The notes below the pieces were generated by a model. It was not told where the DNA came from, did no database searches, and saw nothing but the letters and a program-made list of their open reading frames with translations. A stretch of 11,356 nucleotides of DNA from CALBLZ01 sp041917855 (lineage in GTDB: Bacteria; Patescibacteriota; UBA1384; CAILIB01): NCBI GenBank assembly GCA_041917855.1, contig JAYRWT010000092.1, forward strand, positions 1-11,356, in the 5' to 3' direction. Positions within the stretch are counted from its first letter, which is position 1; each line of letters starts with the position of its first letter. A program made the position numbers and the translations under genes. Below are positions 7,322 through 11,356 of the stretch, piece after piece.

Positions 7322-7978
7322 CTAGGCTGCTGTATCTGGATCTGATTCGTGAATGAGCATAGCTACACCAGCTCCGGCAAGCGTTCCAAGGAACGGTACC
7401 ACGAGGTACACCAGACCGGTTGACCCAAGTCCTAGAGCGATAGCCGGGTTAAATACCCCTGCCCCACTCACGCCTGCAAAGGTACAGGCAATGCCGAGTA
7501 CACCGCCAATCACTATGCCCGAGAACTTTTCGTCTACGCGCTTGTAGATAACCATGCCTATAGCAAACATCAGCAGGAAACTTCCAACAAACTCTGCAAC
7601 ACCGGTACTCACGTTCTGCACACTGGGGACAACATTTGTGCTATCAAGAATAACCCGAGCAACTAATACACCAAACCACGCACCGATAACTTGCGCTACG
7701 ATGTGTACGAACATACGAGTCATCGTGATGGCGCGCATCATAAACTGTGCGACCGAAACCGCTGGGTTAAGATTAGCTCCCGAAACACCAATGAACAGAT
7801 ATACCAGAATAGCTACGGTAAGAGTAACGACAAATGGCAGGAACATGGCCTGGTAGCCCGGGTAGAGCCCAGCACCGGCAGTAACTGCTACAGCAGCTGT
7901 TAAAGCCAGAAAGAAGGTGCCCACCAACTCACCAACGAATGGGCGAAAATAGCTCTGTGACTCTGCTGACTTTTTCAT
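7322..7978 (-). CDS. Aquaporin-family (MIP) channel with an altered selectivity filter
   Basis: This 218-residue membrane channel has the MIP hallmark of two NPA half-helices: SGANLNPAVSVAQ (NPA 71-73) and SGAGVFNPAIALG (NPA 177-179), in a six-helix frame. Helices lie at about 13-34, 44-64, 88-111, 125-145, 152-171 and 187-208. Both NPA triads are intact. The residue after the second NPA, an Arg in nearly all water and glycerol channels (Arg195 in AQP1), is Ile180. The position matching AQP1 His180 is Cys165. The pore therefore has neither the water-type nor the glycerol-type aromatic/arginine filter, and the substrate cannot be assigned. Its ATG overlaps the TGA of the upstream membrane protein gene (ATGA), and its stop is 1 bp before the histidine kinase start. 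The three genes are thus one translationally coupled unit. The short C-terminal tail is acidic. Confidence 0.9.
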   Translation of the reverse strand: MKKSAESQSYFRPFVGELVGTFFLALTAAVAVTAGAGLYPGYQAMFLPFVVTLTVAILVYLFIGVSGANLNPAVSVAQFMMRAITMTRMFVHIVAQVIGAWFGVLVARVILDSTNVVPSVQNVSTGVAEFVGSFLLMFAIGMVIYKRVDEKFSGIVIGGVLGIACTFAGVSGAGVFNPAIALGLGSTGLVYLVVPFLGTLAGAGVAMLIHESDPDTAA

Positions 7979-9375
7979 AGTGAAGCTCCAGTTATGATCA
8001 AGAAGTTAAGTAGTGCAAGCACGGTAATGACAGCGCCGCCAATAACCGTCCATCGCGACTTAATAGCAATACCAAGTAAGGCTCCAATCATGCCAAGCAG
8101 ACTGAGGGCGAGTGACTGAAATAGCCCCGTGGTTACTACCATAATGCTGAGCGTCGCAATCAAGTAGGCGCCAAGTAGCAAGAAATGTCTGATGTACGGC
8201 CTAAGCTGCGCCTCCATGCCCTTGAGTACGAGTGCGTTATACCACCCGGCTACGAGCAGCATGAATATCCCCAAGAAGCCGCCTAGCCAAAAACTCTCCT
8301 GCATCCAAAAATCTCCAGCTATTCTCTCGGTACTAGGAACAAGTAGGAGTACGTAATTAGTTGTTGTTCCTGCGAGCAAGGTTAGCCCCATCATGCGCGC
8401 AGAGTAGCTTGGCAAACCAAAGCCAAACATAAAATAAGAAACTGTAGCTATAAACCAAATTAAGGTAATGGCTACGGCGCTCATGTATAGATACGCAAAC
8501 GCTAGCACCGCCAGAACTGCAGCCGTAGCTAAGTACTTAGCAAATGAATTGCGGCCAAATCTAATCCAGGCAAAGCTAGCAGCTGGACCACATGCCGCAG
8601 CAAAGGTAAGTAGTGTTAGTCCAAGGCTCTCGATCTTCCCGCTCGTTACTAGCCCTGTTGCTGCTGAGAGATAAAACAGAAAGGCGTTGATAACAACAAG
8701 ACGACCAGCAATGTGGTTTTGGTGCGTACGCGCTATATTACCCAAGCAAAATAGACTCGTAATTACCAACATGCAAGCCAATACATTCACAAAGTTCTGC
8801 TCAAGAGAGTAGGCAGTATCTACCCCAAACCATTGGCCTGCATTAAACAAGAGGGCGGCACCAATAACTTGAGCTACACAGATAGTCAGCACACTCTTGC
8901 GCAGCATACCGAGCAGAATTAGGTACACGGCAGCGCTTGTAGTGAGTGCTACAAAAAGAAGTGGCAAAAAGATGGCGGCACCTGCCAGTACCACTGCTAA
9001 ACTAAGACTTACGATCAGCGTTAGCACATACTCACTGGCAATGCGTTGCTGAAATCTCCAGAGCATAGTCTTCTTGATGGCAATTGTGCGTTTGCTCAGG
9101 TGTTCGCTGGTCGCATGTGTAGTACGTCCATGCATTGCCTGCATACGTAGTCTGGTGGTCGTATCACCTTCTTCTAGCAGGCCTGTGGCACGCACCATCA
9201 GCCAGAAAGATACTGAGAGTGTCACTACGTACACAAAGGAGATAGCCCGACCGGCGGCGTACTCTGTGCTTATACTCAAGATACTAAAAACCAGCAAGGC
9301 CCAGCCAAGCACGCGGCTCAGGTTTGGATTACTCATACGTAAGGCCTTCTCGGCGATAGAATGTGTGCGCCCCAT
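7975..9375 (-). CDS. Large polytopic membrane protein of unknown function
   Basis: This 466-residue integral membrane protein belongs to no family I can name. After a short basic N-terminus come two helices (about 21-37 and 44-61), a hydrophilic basic linker (about 64-113, probably cytosolic) and then about 12 further helices to the C-terminus. The protein ends in a last hairpin containing KSRW (439-442 from the chosen ATG). The architecture is loosely like the DUF2339/DUF2157 group of many-helix proteins; this is a guess. I chose the ATG at 9375 rather than the GTG at 9381 because the -10 box TAGAAT ends 8 nt before it. It is the first gene of the operon with the aquaporin and the histidine kinase, and its stop overlaps the aquaporin start by 4 bp. 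Confidence 0.8.
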   Translation of the reverse strand: MGRTHSIAEKALRMSNPNLSRVLGWALLVFSILSISTEYAAGRAISFVYVVTLSVSFWLMVRATGLLEEGDTTTRLRMQAMHGRTTHATSEHLSKRTIAIKKTMLWRFQQRIASEYVLTLIVSLSLAVVLAGAAIFLPLLFVALTTSAAVYLILLGMLRKSVLTICVAQVIGAALLFNAGQWFGVDTAYSLEQNFVNVLACMLVITSLFCLGNIARTHQNHIAGRLVVINAFLFYLSAATGLVTSGKIESLGLTLLTFAAACGPAASFAWIRFGRNSFAKYLATAAVLAVLAFAYLYMSAVAITLIWFIATVSYFMFGFGLPSYSARMMGLTLLAGTTTNYVLLLVPSTERIAGDFWMQESFWLGGFLGIFMLLVAGWYNALVLKGMEAQLRPYIRHFLLLGAYLIATLSIMVVTTGLFQSLALSLLGMIGALLGIAIKSRWTVIGGAVITVLALLNFLIITGASL

Positions 9376-9383
9376 GTACACTT

Positions 9384-9413
9384 ATTCTACGTTCAGATAG
9401 GTTACTGGCGCAA
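9384..9413 (-). promoter_or_regulatory. Promoter of the membrane protein-aquaporin-kinase operon, predicted leaderless
   Basis: On the minus strand the -35 TTGCGC (9408-9413) is followed by an 18-bp spacer and the -10 TAGAAT (9384-9389, a 5/6 match). Eight bases then separate the -10 from the ATG at 9375, so transcription should begin at or within 1-2 nt of the start codon. No Shine-Dalgarno site is present. Confidence 0.6.
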
Positions 9414-9430
9414 CAAATGAATATAGACAC

Positions 9431-9524
9431 CAAGAAAAGACTGTAACACCTTCATCCTCTCAAAGAAAAAAGAACGTGTAGGCTTCATCACTTTCCAAAG
9501 AAAAAAGAGAGTGATGACTTCATC
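9431..9524 (-). repeat. Three tandem copies of GATGAAG-N9-TCTTTTTTCTTTG
   Basis: Read on the minus strand, three consecutive units share GATGAAG, exactly nine variable bases, then TCTTTTTTCTTTG. Unit 1 is at 9524-9496 and unit 2 at 9489-9461, with identical 13-nt T-rich blocks. Unit 3 is at 9456-9431, with the block shortened to TCTTTTCTTG. GATGAAG is perfect in all three, and units start about 33-35 bp apart. Part of the array folds: TCATCACTTTC (9485-9495) pairs with GAGAGTGATGA (9507-9517) over 11 bp with one wobble. The function is unknown; candidates include transcript ends for the tRNA and a degenerate mobile repeat. Confidence 0.7.
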
Positions 9525-9577
9525 CGCAGGAGCGAAGCTCCGAGGACCCAGAAGTCTGAACTCTCTTTTTTCTTTGG
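9495..9577. repeat. 18-bp inverted repeat abutting the tRNA-Lys 3' end
   Basis: The arms 9495-9512 (CCAAAGAAAAAAGAGAGT) and 9560-9577 are perfect inverted copies over 18 bp, 47 bp apart. Inside lie a second inverted pair, GACTTC (9516-9521) with GAAGTC (9551-9556), and a small hairpin GGAGC-GAA-GCTCC (9529-9541), so the whole 83 bp can fold. The right arm holds an inverted fourth copy of the repeat block: CAAAGAAAAAAGA, nine bases, then CTTC only. It begins within the CCA of the tRNA. In the RNA this structure would sit directly after the mature tRNA 3' end. Confidence 0.7.
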
Positions 9578-9649
9578 TGGGTCCACTGGGACTCGAACCC
9601 AGAACCAATGGCTTAAAAGGCCACTGCTCTACCATTGAGCTATAGACCC
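9575..9649 (-). tRNA. tRNA-Lys (anticodon UUU), CCA encoded
   Basis: The cloverleaf is complete on the minus strand. The acceptor GGGTCTA pairs with TGGACCC (one G-U). The D arm is GCTC-AATGGTA-GAGC. The anticodon arm is GTGGC-CTTTTAA-GCCAT, with anticodon TTT. The variable loop is TGGTT, and the T arm is CTGGG-TTCGAGT-CCCAG. The discriminator is A, as expected for Lys, and it is followed by an encoded CCA. The mature length is 75 nt with CCA. A long ORF in this region merely reads through the tRNA. Confidence 0.96.
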
Positions 9650-9677
9650 ACATATACAAAACCAAAATAACGGGCAA

Positions 9678-9696
9678 TCGACCTCGGTCGAGTATA
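9678..9696 (-). promoter_or_regulatory. Probable tRNA-Lys promoter with a palindrome at the start site
   Basis: TATACT at 9691-9696 (minus strand, 5/6 match) is the best -10 upstream of the tRNA. Transcription would begin near 9684 and leave a 5' leader of about 35 nt for RNase P to remove. The -35 is poor (TTTCAA at 17 bp, 3/6). The predicted start falls inside a perfect 6-bp inverted repeat, TCGACC-TC-GGTCGA (9678-9691), which could be an operator or a leader hairpin. Confidence 0.35.
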
Positions 9697-9721
9697 GCGA
9701 AATACTCTGAAAATTGAAAGG

Positions 9722-9752
9722 CTAAAGCCCTCGCGCTACGCAAGGGCTTTAG
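9722..9752 (-). terminator. Terminator hairpin overlapping the end of the cysteine-paired protein gene
   Basis: A perfect 10-bp stem, CTAAAGCCCT (9722-9731) and AGGGCTTTAG (9743-9752), encloses an 11-nt loop. The minus-strand transcript continues CCTTTCAATTTTC, a broken U-tract. The stop codon TAA of the gene (9749-9751) lies in the stem. The hairpin separates that gene from the tRNA-Lys promoter. Confidence 0.65.
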
Positions 9753-10234
9753 TGTTGTATCGTCACACCGCTGCGCGGAATGATCAACGAGAGTAGCGTG
9801 ATTTCCTCCTGGAAATCTTCTAGTGTCTTTGGCTCGGGAAGAGTTCGCGGTCGCCCCTGCTGCGCGCGAAGTGCTGTATTTCTGCGGCAGAGTGCGTAAA
9901 TGCAACTCATGTTCGCTCGCACACTTTCCAGATACGCTCCGATTAGCGCCTGGTCGTTTTCTCCCTCGGCTTCCTCCTCGAAGTCGTGCCAGGCTATTAA
10001 CATCGCTCCCATCAGCTTGTGGCAGAATTGTCCCTGACAAAGATCGAGGTATAAAGCATAGAACTCTGTTAACTCATGCATCACACTGTCCCGGAGAATT
10101 TCCCAGGTTTCCATGTGAGGATCATAGTCAGAGATACCCAATTCCTCCGCAACTCTACGCAAGTATGCCAGGTCGGCGATAATCGAAAGCCACACGCTGT
10201 AGCGGCGATGCACATCTTCGGTTTGCATCAACAT
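9749..10234 (-). CDS. Acidic helical protein with two CX4C pairs, function unknown
   Basis: I do not recognise this 161-residue soluble protein. It appears mostly helical and acidic (for example EEEAEGEND at 86-94), with no signal peptide or transmembrane segment. Four cysteines form two equally spaced pairs: CQGQFC (66-71) and CIYALC (111-116). Histidines lie nearby (His53, His72, His83), so metal binding or paired disulfides are conceivable. The C-terminus carries a basic, Pro-containing segment (about 117-136). Strong context supports reality: an extended -10 promoter with a -35, an AGGAGG motif 14 nt upstream of the ATG (rather far; the G-run continues closer), and a terminator hairpin at the stop. 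It is a single-gene unit between the five-helix membrane protein gene and tRNA-Lys. ORFs in other frames here lack such signals. Confidence 0.72.
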   Translation of the reverse strand: MLMQTEDVHRRYSVWLSIIADLAYLRRVAEELGISDYDPHMETWEILRDSVMHELTEFYALYLDLCQGQFCHKLMGAMLIAWHDFEEEAEGENDQALIGAYLESVRANMSCIYALCRRNTALRAQQGRPRTLPEPKTLEDFQEEITLLSLIIPRSGVTIQH

Positions 10235-10268
10235 GATGGTACCCGCCCCCTCCTAGAGACGTAGAACG

Positions 10269-10297
10269 GTTATACCAAAAAATGAGCTTTCGCTCAA
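10269..10297 (-). promoter_or_regulatory. Promoter of the cysteine-paired protein gene (TTGAGC-17-TGGTATAAC)
   Basis: On the minus strand the -35 TTGAGC (10292-10297, 4/6), a 17-bp spacer and the -10 TATAAC (10269-10274, 5/6) with an upstream TGG form the best full promoter in the window. Transcription should begin near 10262. That leaves a leader of about 28 nt with AGGAGG, unlike the leaderless promoters of lepA and the membrane operon. The -10 shares TGGTATAA with the lepA promoter. Confidence 0.65.
10277..10296 (-). terminator. Intrinsic terminator placed inside the next promoter's spacer
   Basis: On the minus strand TGAGC-GAAA-GCTCA (10283-10296) is a 5-bp stem with a GAAA tetraloop, followed directly by six T (10277-10282). 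It would end transcripts of the dnaJ-like and five-helix membrane protein genes 27 bp after the latter's stop. Its 5' arm overlaps the -35 TTGAGC, and its U-tract lies in the promoter spacer. The stem is short, so read-through is likely. Confidence 0.55.
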
Positions 10298-10322
10298 CTG
10301 ACTGTCAGGTGCAACAATACGC

Positions 10323-10829
10323 TTAATTCTCTTCGTCTCCGTAAATGCCAAAGTAGACAATCGCAAATACCGGGACAACCTGCACCCAGTCTTTCCACTG
10401 TAGTAGAAACTTAGTAATCACCGATTCACTGGCAATAGTAATCCTCATGTCTTCCGGCATGAGCAGCAATGCAAACACTAGCGATACGGCAACCAAACAG
10501 ATGGTGTAGACAGCAACCTCTAGAATTCCGTACCTGGAACGCCTGCCCCCCAACTTCATAAAGGTGCTCAATACAATCATGAGTAATACAAACAGGCCAA
10601 TCTTCACTACAAATGGGGTGATGTTGCCCTGGATCCACACGTTGCTAAAGATAACGCGGTCGCCGCTAAACAGCTGTGAGAGTGGTCCTCCCCAGGTTTG
10701 AGCAACCAGAAACGAAATATAGGCACTTACCAGAGTAGCAAGTGCTTTGTGCCGACGAATAAAAAAGGAGTACACAAATAGTACTGCGGCAGTAATTCCA
10801 ATTCCAACATCCCAGGTTACTCCCTGCAT
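10323..10829 (-). CDS. Five-helix membrane protein, CvpA-like in outline
   Basis: This 168-residue integral membrane protein has hydrophobic segments at about 6-23, 28-45, 72-91, 102-123 and 148-163. A basic turn RRHK (25-28) follows the first segment, and a basic loop GGRRSR (94-99) precedes the fourth. It ends in an acidic tail (GDEEN). Length and helix layout recall CvpA-like proteins, but I see no decisive motif, so the family is a guess. The ATG at 10829 is the first after an in-frame stop. AGGAG lies about 15 nt upstream, farther than usual. The gene follows the dnaJ-like gene by 46 bp with no terminator between them, so the two are probably co-transcribed. A terminator follows its stop. 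Confidence 0.75.
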   Translation of the reverse strand: MQGVTWDVGIGITAAVLFVYSFFIRRHKALATLVSAYISFLVAQTWGGPLSQLFSGDRVIFSNVWIQGNITPFVVKIGLFVLLMIVLSTFMKLGGRRSRYGILEVAVYTICLVAVSLVFALLLMPEDMRITIASESVITKFLLQWKDWVQVVPVFAIVYFGIYGDEEN

Positions 10830-10875
10830 GTATCCAGTATGCTACTCCTGGAGGTTTGGGGCAATGGCCTGAGCA

Positions 10876-11356
10876 CTACTGCAGGCCGCGTAGCTCTTCG
10901 TAGAGCTCTCTCTCACGCTTAGAAATTCGACGAGGAATTATCACACGAATAATAATCGAAAGGTCGCCCCGTCCATTACGGTAGGCCTTACCCTTACCTC
11001 TAAAGATAATTTGTTGGCCATCTTGGGTTCCAGCTGGAATACGCAGCATAATCTTTTCATCACCAACCCGCAGATCAATGTCGTCACCTAAGACTGCTTG
11101 AGCAACTGAAATCTGCACCTCGGCCTGTACGTTAGCCATAGCAGCGCCAAACATATCAGAAAAGATATCGCCCAAGCCGCCACCGCCAAAACCACCAAAG
11201 TTAAACTCAAAGCCGTCAAATCCTCCACCGTAGCCGCCGCCAAAGCCGCCGTTGCCGCCAGTACTGCCGAATGTATCGTACTGCTGACGCTTCTGCGGAT
11301 CAGAGAGTGTTTGGTACGCCTCGTTTAGTTTTTTGAACTGCTCAGCATCACCACCC
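10876..11356 (-). CDS. Short DnaJ-type co-chaperone lacking zinc finger (5' end outside the window)
   Basis: DnaJ-type proteins deliver substrates to DnaK and stimulate its ATPase through the J domain. The 159 visible residues start near the end of the J domain, with FKKLNEAYQTLSDPQKRQQY (helices III-IV); the HPD motif would lie beyond the window edge. A Gly/Phe-rich linker (about 33-60) and DIFSDMFG follow. The protein then goes straight to a segment aligning with DnaJ C-terminal domain II: VQISVAQAVLGDDIDL, then LRIPAGTQDGQQIIFRGKGK, then RGDLSIIIRVIIP and a final helix. The CXXCXGXG zinc repeats and domain I are absent, with no sign of a frameshift or gap. It is neither classical DnaJ nor full-length CbpA, but a reduced form. 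The frame is open to the window edge, so the gene continues beyond it. Confidence 0.85.
   Translation of the reverse strand, partial: GGDAEQFKKLNEAYQTLSDPQKRQQYDTFGSTGGNGGFGGGYGGGFDGFEFNFGGFGGGGLGDIFSDMFGAAMANVQAEVQISVAQAVLGDDIDLRVGDEKIMLRIPAGTQDGQQIIFRGKGKAYRNGRGDLSIIIRVIIPRRISKRERELYEELRGLQ

Noticed and set aside
7975..7978. Possible TGA recoding (code 25) as in some CPR groups.
   Set aside because: The TGA forms a classic ATGA stop/start overlap between two good genes, and no in-frame TGA interrupts any recognised gene.
9431..9524. A small CRISPR array.
   Set aside because: Units are about 33-35 bp apart with only 9 variable bases inside each unit, and the third copy is degenerate. There are no spacers of 25-40 bp and no cas genes in the window.
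9402..10040. 212-codon minus-strand ORF.
   Set aside because: It reads straight through tRNA-Lys and the repeat cluster and overlaps the better supported 161-residue gene in another frame.
9823..10182. 119-codon plus-strand ORF opposite the cysteine-paired protein gene.
   Set aside because: Arg/Pro/Ser-rich, no ribosome binding site or promoter, while the minus-strand gene has a promoter, AGGAGG and a terminator.

Overview
The window reads as chromosomal DNA of a bacterium with standard stop usage: one gene ends in TGA inside an ATGA overlap, which argues against TGA recoding. Several features point to the Candidate Phyla Radiation (Patescibacteria): the style of the FtsH, MurJ and histidine kinase sequences, the many small hypothetical membrane proteins, tight gene packing, and the scarcity of well-placed Shine-Dalgarno sites. 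This placement is inference from recalled family patterns. No rRNA is present to test it.

Layout. The left half is a plus-strand block: ftsH (135-2012, membrane AAA protease), murJ (2020-3615, lipid II flippase family), a small single-pass Ala-rich protein (3582-3965, overlapping murJ) and lepA (4005-5789, elongation factor 4). lepA has its own extended -10 placed so that transcripts should begin at or next to its ATG. Everything right of 5790 is on the minus strand. Read in transcription order from the right edge, it holds: the 3' part of a short DnaJ-type co-chaperone without zinc finger (to 10876); a five-helix membrane protein (10829-10323); a terminator merged with the promoter of a cysteine-paired acidic protein (10234-9749); a terminator; tRNA-Lys(UUU) (9649-9575); a repeat cluster (9431-9577); and then a compact operon. 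That operon encodes a large polytopic membrane protein (9375-7975), an aquaporin-family channel (7978-7322) and a soluble sensor-less histidine kinase (7320-6550). It is followed by a small anchored protein with its own promoter (6522-6268) and a stand-alone GyrI-like ligand-binding domain protein (6259-5792), which ends 2 bp from the end of lepA.

Themes. The plus block joins envelope quality control, cell-wall precursor export and translation. The minus operon joins a MIP channel, a histidine kinase without a sensor, and membrane proteins of unknown function, which suggests an envelope or osmotic response module (inference). The observations most worth following are: (i) promoters whose -10 boxes end 7-8 nt before start codons, implying leaderless mRNAs; (ii) loss of most of the arginines known to be essential in E. 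coli MurJ; (iii) an aquaporin whose selectivity-filter arginine is Ile; (iv) a DnaJ-like protein reduced to J domain, G/F linker and one C-terminal domain; (v) a structured array of repeats, GATGAAG-N9-TCTTTTTTCTTTG, abutting the tRNA 3' end; and (vi) a terminator built into the spacer of a promoter. None is proof of a new system. The tRNA-adjacent repeat array and the channel/kinase operon are the best candidates.
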